A DNA stretch of 64,000 nt from Ilyonectria destructans (Eukaryota; Ascomycota; Sordariomycetes; Hypocreales; Nectriaceae): contig JAHEWK010000010.1 of the NCBI GenBank assembly GCA_020740775.1, positions 1,240,001-1,304,000 of the forward strand, in the 5' to 3' direction. Each line of letters opens with the position of its first letter. The stretch's first letter is position 1. Positions 1-11,860 of the stretch are shown here, piece after piece. The notes beneath the pieces are model-generated. The model worked only from the letters and a program-made list of their open reading frames with translations, had not been told where the DNA came from and ran no database searches. The position numbers were made by a program, and so were the translations under genes.

Positions 1-2621
1 AACTTGTAAGCCTCGCCATCTTTGAGTAACAGGGCTTTCAGACTCTCTGGATCAAGATCACCGTTCAAGTCGCGTTTCTGACCCATAGTTTTGAAACCTC
101 CCTTCTTGATAACCAGTTTCTCGAGGCGACGCTTGGCCTCGGCGTTCAGCAGCAACCTCTCCTCCACCGTGTCCTTTGTTGCAAGGCGATAGACAATAAC
201 AGGCCGGGTCTGTCCGATGCGATGACAGCGGTCTTGCGCCTGCAAATCCTGTTGTGGATTGAAATCGGAGTCGAACAGGATAACGGTATCTGCCGAAGCA
301 AGGTTGATTCCCTGGCCGCCAGCACGTGTAGACAGCAAGAAGATTTTGTACTCGGGGTCCTTGTTGAAGGCTGCAATCTGCTCTCGACGACTCTCTTGAG
401 AGACGGAGCCATCGATGCGGCAAACCGTCCAACCTCTCAGTTCTGAGCAATAATCCTCCAAGATGTCCAGCTGCGTCGTGAACTGAGAGAAAATGAGCAC
501 TTTGTGATCATCCTTAAACAGTGCAGGGAGAAGACGGTCCAGGAGAAGCATCTTGCCAGAAGATGTAACGATAGAATCATCGACGGGGGTGTCCGTCGCA
601 GTAGCCCATGGGTTGTAAAAGTTGTGCGGGCTGTTGCAGACCAGACGCAGTTGGGCAAGGGGGTTGCCCAGCTTTTTCTGGGCGATTTGTTTTTCTGAAG
701 CGATGAGTCAGTATTGGAACGGGATTTGGAGTAAGGGAAAACCTACTGGCCATTTCCAGAGTTTTGGCAAGCTCGAGCTCTTCAATCGACATTTGAGGCT
801 TCTCATCTTCTGCAGCAGAGTCATCACTAGCAATCTCCTTTGCAAGTTTCGCCTCAAACTCGTCATCAGACATGCGCTCTTCATCAGATCCAGCCTCCTT
901 GTAAGTTCTCGATTTGTGCAGGCGCCCACGAGAGCTGGCAGGCGTAGACTGCCGGCTTGATCTCGCACTTTTGGCCTCCGAAATAACGGGGGTTGAAGGG
1001 GCCTTTCGTTTTCTGCCTGGTGTGGTGACTGGTGCTAGCGAGTCAGGCTTGGGATTCTTACGCGGCCTTCCTCTGCCACGCTTGCCCATCATAAACGCAA
1101 ACGCATTGGGGGTCGGTGAAGTGCTCTTGTCATCTACCCGCTTCTTATGTGGGCTTTCGTGGATTGGGAGAGACATCGTCTTTGCTGCCTTTGAAGTTGG
1201 AGTGGGTGCAATACTTCCCGAGCGAGAAGTGTTCTGGCTGGCCACTTTTGATGATGGCGTACTGTTGATCATTTCGGCGACCTTATTCTCTAGATAGGCC
1301 CGGCTGTCGATCTTTTTGTTGCCGAGGACATTGTACAGGTCGGTCTGCTCCTTGGTCATGGGAGCAAAGAGAACATACTCTCTCTTCTTGGGCAGGTACG
1401 CTGCCACGTCTTGCTTGACGCGGCGCAGAAGCATGGGCTGCAGAATGAGATGGATCTTTTTGACAAGATCCTGTTTCATCTGATCACCGATGAACTCCTG
1501 CGTTCCTTGCTCGTCTTCGAGATCGGAGAAGTCAAACCAGGACTCGAAGGCGTCCCAGTCGGTAAAGATGTTGGGAAGAAGGAAATGAAGAAGCGACCAC
1601 AACTCCTTGAGATTGTTCTGGAGAGGCGTTCCTGTGATTAAAAGACGAGTAGCACTGGTGAACTGTCGTAGTTGCTGAAAAAGCTTTGACTCGGCATTCT
1701 TCATTCGGTGACCCTCATCCTGGGTGCGAGTTAGAAGGTGCACGAGAAGGAGGGGCGCAAAAGCTTACAATGATGATGAATTCCCACTGAATTCGCGACA
1801 AATTGTGCTGGTCCCTCAACACCATCTCGTAAGATGTGCAAACGACGGGAAATTTGGTTGTAGGGCGACCTTTCTTAAGATGGCGCATCATCTCCTTCTC
1901 GAAAATCTCCTCCCGCTTATCTTTACTACCATGGTACATGACCACCGGGATGGATGGAGTCCACTGATGGAATTCGTCCATCCAATTCGATAGCGTTGAT
2001 AAAGGTGCGACAATGAGGTGAGGCCCCAGATAGTTTTCCTTTTCTCGCAGCAAAGCAATCAACGAGATGGTTTGAACGGTTTTCCCTTGGTGGGGTTAGC
2101 AACATGACTTGCGGGAGCAGTAACACAAACTTACCAAGTCCCATCTCATCGGCGAGAATGCCACTCATTCCTTGAAGGCAAATTTCGTACATCCAGGTGA
2201 GGCCTTCAAGTTGGTAGTCACGCATGGTGCCACCAACTAAGCACTTCGGCTGTTTTGCCATCTCGAGATTATGCTCGCCAAGGGTCGCGCCGTCCAGGCC
2301 GCTTCCAACGCGACCCAAAACCTGAGTTTTCTTGGTCAGGATGTCGCTGAATGCAGCGCTCTTCATTAACAATTCATCCAGTTCCTTTGCCTTGGCCTCA
2401 CGTTCGGCCTTGGTTTCAGGATGCTTCTTCTTGCGTTTGCGAAGGAGGGCTTCTCTTCTCTTCTCCTCAACCCTCTCGTTCTGGGCTCTTGCGAACTGTT
2501 CTTCCTTGACCAGAGCATCGTCAGTGACCGAATCCGATGGTGGGGAGCTGGGAACGCTCGTGGGGAGTCTGGAGGTCGAGACTGCCGACTCAGAGGCCGG
2601 GGATGCCGACTTGGCGGGCAT
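1..2621 (-). CDS. LSH/HELLS/DDM1-type SNF2 chromatin remodeller, 3' end cut by window
   Basis: SNF2-family ATPase of the LSH/HELLS/DDM1 group (Neurospora MUS-30, yeast Irc5), which slides nucleosomes and acts in genome stability. Four exons are visible: 2621-2135, 2085-1769, 1719-747 and 694-1, with introns of 49, 49 and 52 bp, all GT-AG and phase-consistent. About 823 residues are seen and the C-terminus lies beyond base 1. Motif I (ADEMGLGKT) is near residue 163, and the Walker B variant DEGH starts at residue 269. TGTPLQNN follows, and the C-lobe motif VI reads [12 protein letters not shown] Ser/Pro/Lys-rich insertion of about 230 residues between the two ATPase lobes carries an AT-hook ([10 protein letters not shown], residues 481-490). 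The N-terminus is basic and coiled-coil-like. The start at 2621 is the first ATG in frame. Family assignment rests on the overall sequence and DEGH; LSH versus the related ISWI group was judged by eye. Confidence 0.9.
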
Positions 2622-3392
2622 GTTTCTCGAGAATAGAGCAAATGGGAAATAAGTGTTCTAAAAAGATGTACAGGATAGGTCCAAGCGAAGGACCGCGGGC
2701 TGCGCGTTGTGGGTTGCGAGTTCACGGCGCTGACTCGGCTCGCCACTGCGAAGCGCAATGACGCTGAGATGTGCGTGCAGAAGAAAAGGGGAGGAAAAGG
2801 AAAAAGAAAATCCACCAAAAAAAGGAAGAAGTAGCCTAGCCAAACAAAGTGAGAGCAATTCAGTCAAGTGCGTTTGAAAAGGATCAAGCAAACGAGCTCC
2901 AGTATCCAATGCAGGCGTTTGCCCAAGACAATTGCATCGAATTGACAGGGTTGACGAGGGCGTTGGTCGAAGGGCGTGGGGGAAAACGCGACTCGGCGTA
3001 AGTGGTTGACGCGAGAAACCAGCGCGCAGTCACGAGGCAGCAGCGCAACCCGCCTAAATTAATTAGCGGCGCACGCCTGAATCGGCGAAGCTGACTCAGC
3101 GGGCTTGGCCGCCACAACCTCAGCCACAGTCAGCGGCCACCACTGGCCATTGCCCCTCCATTGTCTGTTATTACCCCACCAAACCTCCACGCGAAAAATA
3201 TATGGTCAGACTGACTCCCACCTTCAACCCTTCAATCTCCATCAATCTCAACTTACACCTCGTCGACAAGCAAGAGAAGCCCCCCCGAGCTTCCTCTTTC
3301 CACCAGCAGCAACCCTGTTCTCCCTTCGAGTCCTCCGTCCGGCTACTCGCAGCCTCACCTCGTCCCGGCCGCTCGCCCGCAACATCGCAAGA
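2622..3392. promoter_or_regulatory. Divergent intergenic region between LSH and Arc1 genes
   Basis: This 771-bp spacer separates two head-to-head genes and must hold both promoters and leaders. An open frame extends upstream of the Arc1 start to 3105, but it looks like leader (CT-rich, low complexity). An AT patch AAATTAATTAG lies near 3056. No motif was identified with confidence. Confidence 0.5.
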
Positions 3393-4571
3393 ATGGCCGC
3401 CATCAGCGCCCAGACCTACACTCCCACCGAGGAGGCCGAGATCCAGCAGTGGCTCACCACCTCGGACCGTCTCAAGTCCGGCGACGACAAGTCCACCATC
3501 CTCGAGACCCTCAACAACCACCTCTCGAGCCGCGCCACCCTCCTCGGCAGCAAGCCCAGCAAGGCCGATGTCGCCATCTACGAGACCCTCGCCCCCATTG
3601 TCGCCCAGTGGAGTCCCGAGGAGCGCACCGGCGAGAAGGGCCTCCCCCACATTGTCCGCCTCGTCGACTTCGTCCAGAACTCCCCCCTCTTCGGCCTCGA
3701 CGTCAAGGACGGCGACAAGGTCAAGGTCGACCAGGACAGTGTCCTCTACGTGAAGCCTCCCGTTGACGCCAAGGCCGAGAAGGAGCGCCTCAAGAAGGAG
3801 AAGGCCGCTGCTGCTGCTGCCACTGGTGGCGAGACCACGCTTGTCGACCGCACCAAGGAGAAGGTCCAGGAGAAGGTTGAGGAGGTCAAGGAGAAGATCG
3901 CCGGTGCCGCCGGTGCTGCCAAGCCCAAGAAGGAGAAGAAGGAGAAGGCTCCCAAGCAGCAAAAGGCCCCCGCCCCCGCCGCCCCCCTGTTGCCGTCCCT
4001 CATCGACCTCCGCGTCGGCCACATCCTCAAGGCCATCAACCACCCCGATGCCGACTCCCTCTTCGTCTCCACCATCGCCGTTGGCGACAAGGCTAGCGAG
4101 GACTACACCGAGTACGAGGGCCAGATCTGCCGTACCGTCTGCTCCGGCCTCAACGGCCTGATCCCTCTCGAGGAGATGCAGGGCCGCAAGGTCGTCGTCG
4201 TCTGCAACCTCAAGCCCGTCAAGATGCGAGGCATCAAGTCCTGCGCCATGGTCCTAGCCGCCTCCCCCGTCCCCAAGGAGGGTGAGGACGACCACAAGGG
4301 CCCTGTCGAGCTCGTCGCTCCCCCTGCGGATGCCAAGGCCGGCGAGCGCGTCTTCTTCGAGGGCTTCGACGGAAAGTCCGAGGGTGTCCTCAACCCCAAG
4401 AAGAAGATCTGGGAGACCTTCCAGCCCGGCTTCACCACCACCGACGCTCTCGAGGTTGCTTTCGACGCCAGCGTCGTCGAGCAGCTCGGCAAGACTGGCA
4501 TTTCCAAGCTGGTCACTGAGAGCGGTGGTGTCTGCACTGTTCCCAGCCTGGCTGGTGCCCAGGTCCGATAA
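3393..4571 (+). CDS. arc1: Arc1-like tRNA-aminoacylation cofactor with EMAPII-type tRNA-binding domain
   Basis: Cytosolic cofactor that binds tRNA and delivers it to methionyl- and glutamyl-tRNA synthetases. The protein is 392 aa with no intron. The N-terminal part (about residues 1-125) looks like the GST-like/DUF adaptor domain. It is followed by an Ala/Lys/Glu-rich linker with repeated KEK, EKVEEVKEK and PKKEKKEK blocks (about residues 125-195). The C-terminal OB-fold tRNA-binding domain begins near LPSLIDLRVGHI and runs to the end (NLKPVKMRGIKS, then a KKKIWETFQP block). I chose the ATG at 3393 because it opens the recognisable domain (MAAISAQTYTP). The same frame is open from 3105, but that stretch reads like a translated leader. 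Codon use is strongly C-ending, as in highly expressed genes. Confidence 0.93.
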   Translation: MAAISAQTYTPTEEAEIQQWLTTSDRLKSGDDKSTILETLNNHLSSRATLLGSKPSKADVAIYETLAPIVAQWSPEERTGEKGLPHIVRLVDFVQNSPLFGLDVKDGDKVKVDQDSVLYVKPPVDAKAEKERLKKEKAAAAAATGGETTLVDRTKEKVQEKVEEVKEKIAGAAGAAKPKKEKKEKAPKQQKAPAPAAPLLPSLIDLRVGHILKAINHPDADSLFVSTIAVGDKASEDYTEYEGQICRTVCSGLNGLIPLEEMQGRKVVVVCNLKPVKMRGIKSCAMVLAASPVPKEGEDDHKGPVELVAPPADAKAGERVFFEGFDGKSEGVLNPKKKIWETFQPGFTTTDALEVAFDASVVEQLGKTGISKLVTESGGVCTVPSLAGAQVR

Positions 4572-5250
4572 ACAAGACATAAAACAATAGATAGGTACAC
4601 CTGACGAGGTGGATGAATAAATGATACAAAATGTGGCCAATTGATTCCACTTGAGCTTTTGCAAACGAGTCCCATTTTTTTACTTGTCCCGTCAACTCTG
4701 CATTGATTCCGTATTTGAAACAACTCTCGCAGTTCAACAATTCCTTCAACGGGATCAACCAGCATTGAACTCATCCTCGTCACCCAACTTCCATGCGCAC
4801 CAGAAGAGAGGCAAAACGGGATTAAATGCCGATTGATTCATGTTTCGTATCCTTGGATTGACTGAGGATGATTCAATTCTCTCACTCGGCTTGTACTTGT
4901 GTGGGAATGGCAATGCTCATAGTTAATTGTCTCATGAAGAATTGATTGTATTTTGTTTTTCAACATCTATCCTACCGCTTAGGATCGTAAATCATCTTCC
5001 CATCTCTTTTGACTTCGTAATATACAACAGTGTACACCATCTCGCTATGTATGTGCAGAGCAGAGCTCGATAACCTCCAAGGCCACATATGCTCTATCCG
5101 AATGCTTTTTTGTTGTTCGCAACTCCTCGCCTCTGAAATAAACGCCGTAATATGCCTGAAGAATGCAAACACTTTCGCCGAACCTCCTTTCCTCCTCAAA
5201 CATGTGCCATTGCACGTTTATCATACATGGGGGCCACGGTGCCACCCTCA
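4572..5250. other. Convergent 3' region
   Basis: This 679-bp stretch lies between the convergent 3' ends of Arc1 and the mitochondrial RNA polymerase. It is AT-richer than the flanking genes and contains only short ORFs in both strands. It presumably holds two 3' UTRs. No gene or repeat was seen. Confidence 0.5.
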
Positions 5251-8200
5251 TCACGAAAAGAAGTACTGACTGTCTCGAAGGCGAGTGACGTCAAAGTCGC
5301 CCTGGTAAAATGTCAGCATGGGGTTCGTATAAATTTGGGCCCAAGTCTTGACATGCCTTCTGAGGTAGAGAGGGGAAGGTCAGAGGCAACCAGATGGCCA
5401 GTGGCGTCTTGAGTTTGTTGGCAAAAACCCTCGGCTTCTTTGGCTCAATGATGTCCTGCTCAAATCGACTGGTCTTCATTGCCTCCAGAATGCCATTAGT
5501 GAATTCCGCCGTCGACCGGCCGCCAACCTCGTGCTCATCATCATCCGTCTCCTGCATCTCGTTCGCAACGGCGGCTTCATCAAAATTGGCCTCGCTCTCG
5601 GACATACGACCAAGACCTAGTTTCTCATTTTCCTCACGGATAGCCACATCCTGTTCGCAAGCAGCCAGCTCCTCGTATACAGAGGCAGGAGTCACAATCT
5701 GCTTAGCAGCCTCTAAGTCCCAGGGGTTTCCAGAGAGTCGGAGGGTGTTGCGCTTGTACTCCAGCAAGAGCTCCTCTCGGGGGCTGAGCTTGCTGGACTT
5801 GCGCAGGTCCTTGATCTTCTGGGCGACTGGGGTGTCGGGGTCGATGTGAGCAAGGTAGATGGATCCCTTGTATCGGGCCTCGAATTCGGCAGCCAGTCGG
5901 CCAACAACGTCTTCCTCATGGATCCGAATGAAGGCTTCGCGGAGAACGCCGTTCATAACATCCACATCCGCAGCATGAGTCCAGAAGGAGTCGTGTACAG
6001 CGGCAAAATCCAAGCCAAGTTCGTTGCACTGGAGGGCAGAGAGCAGCATGTGACTGGCATCCAGCGAATGAATAAAATTGGGAGGGAATCCTTGAAGTTG
6101 CTTTCTTCGGTTCACGGGATCGGTCTGATCGCTGACAGAATACGCGACACTCTGCAGGCAAGTTCGGACTTCTTTCGTGGTCGCCTTGCGATACGGCTGG
6201 GCAACCGGCATCCGAAGAGGCGTGGTCCAGACAACAGTAGACCGAAACTGCAAACTCAACGCCTCAATTCCGGTCTTGGTCACCTTCGGTTTCTTGGTGG
6301 TCTTCTTAGCCTTACGCCCAGATTGCTTTTCCTCCTCAAAGGTATCGGCAATTTGCTGGAGCTGAGCAGGTGTCAAGGCTCTGCAAACACGACCACCGAT
6401 CTCGCCTAGCCAATATTGGATATCGTGGGCACCACGGAACATGGTCGCAAGGGCGGTAAAAATGTGCTTGGCGATATAGGTCGACAGGAGCATGTGGGGG
6501 ATGCCGCACTCTTTGTGCAAGTTAGGATAGAGTGCATCAATTTGCTTGCACACCTGGTTCTTGGCTCCGGAGAAGGTAACGCCATAGACATTAGTCATGA
6601 CAGTCTGCTTGACGACCTTTCGGGTGATCTTGTCAATGACAATTTCTGCAAGGCGGTTATTGGCAGCGGCGTCCTTTGCAATGGACTCCTTGACCAAGTT
6701 GGCAACGGCAGAGTAGACATCGGCGGGTCGGCTTCCAGGCACAAGATTGACCTGCTGGGCACCCCATGTGTCTCCACCGAGCGCTGCGTAGTGCTGAAGG
6801 CCGTTGCAGGTACCATCCTGGTGCACCGGCAACTGAGAGACAAACTTGCTGGGATCGGGCAGCTCGTGAGCAGCCTTTAGCTCGAAGCAAGCAGCAAGAC
6901 ATTGCCAAGGATCCTCACCCTTCAGCCACCACCTGCTACCGTTCAGGGGGTTTGTAGCTGATTCCACAATATTGGCGAGGTTGTCGGTGGCAAAGGCCTC
7001 TCGCTCATCGAAGCTGGCCTTGTCAAATCCGTAGACATTGGCCATGTGAATTTTCAGCCACCTCAAACCATTTGCGCCCAGCTCCTTTCCTTTCGCGAAC
7101 TTGAGAATGGCACGGGTGTGATCCGCTCCCATGTGGTTGAGGTATGTGGGAATTGGGTAAGCTCGGCCACGGTAATCGATATTGTGGGGGAAATAAACGG
7201 TCTGGTTGCGAAACGCTCGCGCGATTTCGAGTTGTAGGTTCATGTAGCATCGCTGAGAGTGAAGGGCGGATCTTTCGTTCTCGATGGCCTTTACGGCGCG
7301 AATCCATCGTCTTCGGATCAAAGGGTCTTCCGCAGAGTCGGGCTCAGTAGGGAGTTCCAAGTTGGGGCTGAGGGGTGGCATGTTTGCGATCTCTTCTCCG
7401 GTGTTCCATGCTTCCACCATGACGTCCAGAACGCTGTTGTTGATCCTCCAAGAAGTCTTTCCAAGCACATCCAAGCCCTTGAACACCTGCTGCATGTCGC
7501 CTCGCTGGATTGCCGCCTTGGTGTATAGCTTCTGTTCCACGTCTCCGGGCTTGACTCGCACTAATGGCGCCTTGCTCTCCAGGAAACCACCCTCATACAT
7601 GCGCTTCCAGGGCCTCGGCTCGGCAACCATGGGCAAGTGTTTGGCAATAAAATCACCCACTGGCTCTCGCTTCATCCGTTCGACAAGATCGGCGTTCAGA
7701 ACGAGAACGCCAATCTTCTTTCCCTTTCGTGGTTGCATCATATGCGAGAAGGCAGGCTGGTATTGACTAATGCGGTCTCCGGTGACTGGGTGCTTCTTAA
7801 CAACCTTGACCTTGGCGGTTTCGATCAAGGATTTGAGGAGGATGGAACCAACTTGTGCCCTGATGGTGATGGACCAAGGCTTGTGAAATCTCTCATCCTT
7901 TGCCTCAGCTTCAGGTCCAGTGGCGTCGATAATGACGCCGTCAGGGCTGGCCTTGACGTCTTTCTCTTTTCCGATGAAGTTAACCTTGCGTAGGCGTCTT
8001 TCCTCCCGCTTACGCTTGTCAACAAATTGAAGACGAATATCCTCTTGCGCAACTCGAGAAATGTCGTTAATAAGTCTGCCCAGGACGACACCCTTGTCAA
8101 TGCCCATCATGGCGCCATGGTTGAGCACGGATAGAATGGTCACCGCGGCGAGTCTGGTTGGGTCGGCCTGGCGAATGAATGGTCCATAAATACAACGCCC

Positions 8201-9481
8201 CAGATCCTCCTCGGACTTGGACGCCTTGTTTTCCGACTCCTCAATCTTGGCAATTTCCGTCTTTAGTCGGGCTTCCATCTCCTTGAGCCAGTTGGGCAGG
8301 TTCTGGGCCAAAGATCCGTCGTCTGCGTTGGCGCTTAGAACAGTCTGAACACCAATCTTCTGCAATTGCTTCCTATCGGTTCGCCATTTTGCGATCGCGG
8401 CATCGATGGAATCGCGCTCCAAGCGAATTTGAAACTCCCGCTGCTCTTCTACTGAGAGCTTGGAAATATCGACGTTTTCAAGTTGGCTGATGAGGCCTAG
8501 ACTTCGCTTCAAAGTCTCGAGACCTTCACCTCGCTGGGGTGTGACTCGGATTTCCGGATAGGCTGGGGCTTCGGAAGCCTCTGCAGTATCTCCAAGACCC
8601 TCTAATATGTCAAGTTCCTCCTCGTTGGATACCAGGGTGACTTCGGCATCTTCAGCCTCGGGGGCAAAGTTGTACGTGGGGCAGATTTCGGTGATGACGG
8701 CAAGATCCGAATCGCTGAGGATATCAGCCATGCTGAGAACACGCAGGCCAGCCTCACCCGGAGCCATGCTCATGTAACGGTTGATGAGGCGCTCGAGTCT
8801 CGCTCCTCGCTCGGAGAGGAGGGAAGCCTTAAGCATGCAGGCAATCGTCTCGGCGGTTTGGGGGATGTCTTCGTTTCGGATCTCGAGCTCGTACCACTTG
8901 TGGAGTTGCTCGGCTTGCTTTCGATCGGGGTTGGTTCGCATTTGGTTGAGCGATGCTCGGAGGTACTGGTTGTGAAGGGTTATGCGCTCTTCGCCAGGGA
9001 CGACTCCAATGGTGTTCAGGCGTTTAAGGACGAGAGCCGCTCGGTCAAGTTTTCCAACCCGGACACAGGCATCAAATACAGGAAGCATGTCTTCAGCATC
9101 GCCAGGAATTCCGCTCGAGTTCATCTTGCTCGATGCCCTCGGGGGGGTTGGCTCCGGGATGACCAAAGGCATTGTGGGATCGAATGGTCGAAGGTAGGGC
9201 GCACCTTGGAAAGACGCCATGCCAGAGCCTGGGAGGGGGTTATAGGGGGAATTGGCGAACTTGAAGTCATCGACAGCCGTGGCCAGACTTCGGCCATGGG
9301 ACGGCCCGTGGCTAGACTCTGAGCCTCGTCGATTGCGGGGCTGGAACTGGGTGACGACACATCGTCGGCCGAGGGTCGAAGTCGAGAGGTGCAGCGGCAG
9401 GCATCTTGATGGGCGTCCAATTGGCCCTATGGCAGTGGCTCGGTGGAGCGAGATGCTCCTCCGGGTCTGTCGGGCGAGCAT
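5251..9481 (-). CDS. rpo41: Mitochondrial DNA-directed RNA polymerase (single-subunit, T7-like)
   Basis: Transcribes the mitochondrial genome (yeast RPO41, Neurospora cyt-5). Exons are 9481-5357 and 5301-5251, giving 1391 aa. The intron 5356-5302 (55 bp) begins with GC, not GT: exon AAG then gcatgt, ending ccag. It is needed to reach the family's conserved C-terminus GDFDVTRLRDSQYFFS; without it the frame runs into a non-conserved tail. The N-terminus is Arg/Ser/Thr-rich like a mitochondrial presequence (MLARQTRRSISLHRATAIG). Visible motifs are DGTCNGLQHYAALGGD (metal-binding Asp near residue 889), KVVKQTVMTNVYGVTF (fingers helix with Lys and Tyr), PNFIHSLDASHM, and HDSFWTHA (second metal Asp near 1163). 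The frame is open upstream to an ATG at 9571, but the ATG at 9481 gives a clean presequence. The gene is divergent from atp25. Confidence 0.95.
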
Positions 9482-9943
9482 GGTGATGTGGTGATTGGGA
9501 GAGACTTGGCGCAGTCTGTTCCTCGGGTGCGGAGTGAGAAGCTCAACAGGCGACGAGAGTGCTGAGAGCAATGCGGGGGTATTAATACATTAGAACAGTC
9601 GCAAGGGAAGTACGTAACCACAATGCTTAAATAACAAGAGAGGGCGTAGCGGCGGATGTCGAGGACGCCTGCAGTCCTCTCACTGTCCTGTCGCGTGAAG
9701 CTGGAAGTGTTCGGAGATCAGCTCCAAAATTTTCCTCTTGATAGGGTGGATGTCAATGGCCTGAGCGGAGTGAGGGTCACGTGGGCGCGCGTGACACACG
9801 GAGCGGTGTGACCCCACCTGAGAAATTCGCGGAGCCGAGCCTGGACGGGCCGGCCAACTCCACCGAATGGCCATGGATTGAGTCGGGCTAGTGTTTTGTC
9901 GACTGTGCGTCTTCTCAATTTGCGACATCTTCAAGTACTCGAG
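9482..9943. promoter_or_regulatory. Bidirectional promoter between mitochondrial RNA polymerase and atp25
   Basis: This 462-bp head-to-head spacer lies between two mitochondrial gene-expression genes. It contains a TCACGTG E-box-type palindrome at 9777-9783, followed by a GC-rich GTGGGCGCGCGTGACAC block. CACGTG is bound by Cbf1-type bHLH factors in fungi (established); use here is inference. Confidence 0.5.
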
Positions 9944-11860
9944 ATGCTCGCCCGACCCATCACTGCGGCACTGGCCTGCCGTCAGTGCCAATCCGCCATC
10001 CTCCGGGCAGTTGTTTCGAGGCCAGCTTCCGGTGGCTTTCGCAGTTTGCCACTGCGCCAGACCAGCAAGCTACCAATCTTGACGCAAAGATTCTTCTCTC
10101 AAGAGCGAGACACGGAGACGACCGAAAAGAAGGACTCTGAACTTGCGATTGAGGCTGAACTCGCGATTGAGTCCGAAGATGCCCCTGAGACAGCTGGACC
10201 TACCAAACCCAATGCGCCTTGGTTCCTCGACATTGATCCTCCTCGACACCCTCCGAGCCAACATGAAGTCGACCTCCCCAAGATTCCCGATGACGCCCCC
10301 GCCGTCGTTGAACCAATGATGAAATATATTTTTGAGGACATGGGCTTGGACGACATTTCTCTTCTCGACTTGCGCAGCCTCGACCCTCCCGCTGCTCTCG
10401 GTCCCAACCTGATTATGCTTTTCGGAACCACTCGCAGCGAGAGGCATCTCCACATCTCTTCTGGAAGATTTATTCGATGGCTTCGACGGAACCACAAAAT
10501 TGATGCTCGAGCTGATGGGCTCATCGGCCCCGGCGAGCTCAGAACCAAACTGCGCCGACTCCGAAAGAAGGCCAAGCTGATGGGCACCAACACCGCCATC
10601 ATCCCGGGTGGCGACAACGGTATCTCGACGGGTTGGGTTTGCGTCAACTTCTCCACCAACAGCGGAGACTCCAATGAGGTGGAGAGTTTCGACGAGAGCG
10701 GACGATTCTCCGGCTTTGGTGCATCCCCGACAGGCACCACGGTTGTGATCCAGTGCATGACGGAGGCCCGACGAAACGAGCTGAACTTGGAAGGACTGTG
10801 GCAGGGTATCTTGAAGAGAAGCTTGATGAATGCCACCAAGATCCGGGGTGAGAAGGCGATTGAGAAGTCAGAGTTAGATGCCCTGGTGGCTTCCAAGTTG
10901 CAAATTCCCAAGGTGGAAGCTCCTCCCATTAAGCCATCTGAATTGCAGTGGGAGGCCATGAAGCAGGCGTCCCAGCAACACCGATACTACTCTACGAGCG
11001 CACGACGGTTGTCGCCTTCGACTGAAAAACGGCAAGCAGCCGAAGCGCCCCAGCCGCCAAGCAAAGACGTCGCAGAAGACTCACAAGTTGGTCCTGGCCT
11101 GGAGCAAGTATGCAAGCTGGTGACCGATATCCAATTGATTGGGATTCCCATCACTGAGGATATGCTTCACAACGTGATTCGGGATATCTTCAAGTCACCG
11201 TCCACTGCCGAGAATGCCGCGGAGCAGCGACTCGCCCTCGTCGATCAGCTTCTTCTGACGGCCGAGGAACGCGGCATGAACATCTGGAACAACGAGATGT
11301 TTCTCACACTTGTCGAATCAGCTGTTGGCTCGCCCTCGTACGGCCCCGAGCTTCAGCGATCCCAAAAGAACCTTGAGTTTCTCATGGCACAGAAGGGATC
11401 TCAGTTCAACCACGATCAGGTCCTTCGCCTGATGGCGGCGTACGCCTTGCGGGAAGACTGGTCAAGGTTCTGGGACGCCTTCCGCATGCCCCCTAGATTC
11501 CAGACACCTCGGGATCCTAGGCACTACGAACTCGCATACCGCACCATGGCGCAAACGGGCAGCCAAAAAATGTGCATCGAGGCTCTGCGCTGGGTGTACC
11601 CCGAAATGATGAGCGAAAACCCCCTGGTGTATCCCGTTGGCAAAATCTACGACTCCCTCAAAGCCTGCATCTTGGTCGCAGACCCGGCCGCGGAGAGCTT
11701 GCTGCTCTACGGCTCGCCCGAAGAATCTCCCGGGCTTCTCCAGGAGCGTCGGCTGCAGAACCGCGAGTTCCTCAAGGTCCTGCGCGAGGTGGAAATGGTG
11801 CGGGCGCAGATCACTGCAATGGGCGCCAGGGTCGAGGGTGGCGGGCCGCTGGCCGTGTAA
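9944..11860 (+). CDS. atp25: ATPase synthesis protein 25, mitochondrial
   Basis: Mitochondrial protein required for expression of ATP synthase subunit 9 (OLI1/ATP9). In yeast it is processed into an RsfS-like N-terminal half, which acts at the mitoribosome, and a C-terminal half that stabilises the OLI1 mRNA. The gene is a single exon of 638 aa. Residues 1 to about 52 form a basic, Ser-rich presequence ending near ILTQRFFSQ. The RsfS-like domain lies at about residues 100-300 and includes LIMLFGTTRSERHLHISSGRFIRWLRR (split here: LIMLFGTT, SERHLHISSGRF, IRWLRR) and an RTKLRRLRKKAKLMGTN-type segment. The C-terminal half is helical and repeat-like. A YYSTSARRLSPS segment near residue 350 resembles a second presequence and could mark the internal processing site. 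The start at 9944 begins the presequence; the frame is open 22 codons upstream. Confidence 0.93.
   Translation: MLARPITAALACRQCQSAILRAVVSRPASGGFRSLPLRQTSKLPILTQRFFSQERDTETTEKKDSELAIEAELAIESEDAPETAGPTKPNAPWFLDIDPPRHPPSQHEVDLPKIPDDAPAVVEPMMKYIFEDMGLDDISLLDLRSLDPPAALGPNLIMLFGTTRSERHLHISSGRFIRWLRRNHKIDARADGLIGPGELRTKLRRLRKKAKLMGTNTAIIPGGDNGISTGWVCVNFSTNSGDSNEVESFDESGRFSGFGASPTGTTVVIQCMTEARRNELNLEGLWQGILKRSLMNATKIRGEKAIEKSELDALVASKLQIPKVEAPPIKPSELQWEAMKQASQQHRYYSTSARRLSPSTEKRQAAEAPQPPSKDVAEDSQVGPGLEQVCKLVTDIQLIGIPITEDMLHNVIRDIFKSPSTAENAAEQRLALVDQLLLTAEERGMNIWNNEMFLTLVESAVGSPSYGPELQRSQKNLEFLMAQKGSQFNHDQVLRLMAAYALREDWSRFWDAFRMPPRFQTPRDPRHYELAYRTMAQTGSQKMCIEALRWVYPEMMSENPLVYPVGKIYDSLKACILVADPAAESLLLYGSPEESPGLLQERRLQNREFLKVLREVEMVRAQITAMGARVEGGGPLAV

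Noticed and set aside
3171..4043. 290-aa minus-strand open frame opposite Arc1
   Set aside because: Leu/Gly/Asp-rich low-complexity translation that mirrors C-ending codons of Arc1; no domain.
9482..9571. N-terminal extension of the mitochondrial RNA polymerase to the ATG at 9571
   Set aside because: Residues added are not presequence-like, and the ATG at 9481 starts a typical mitochondrial targeting sequence.
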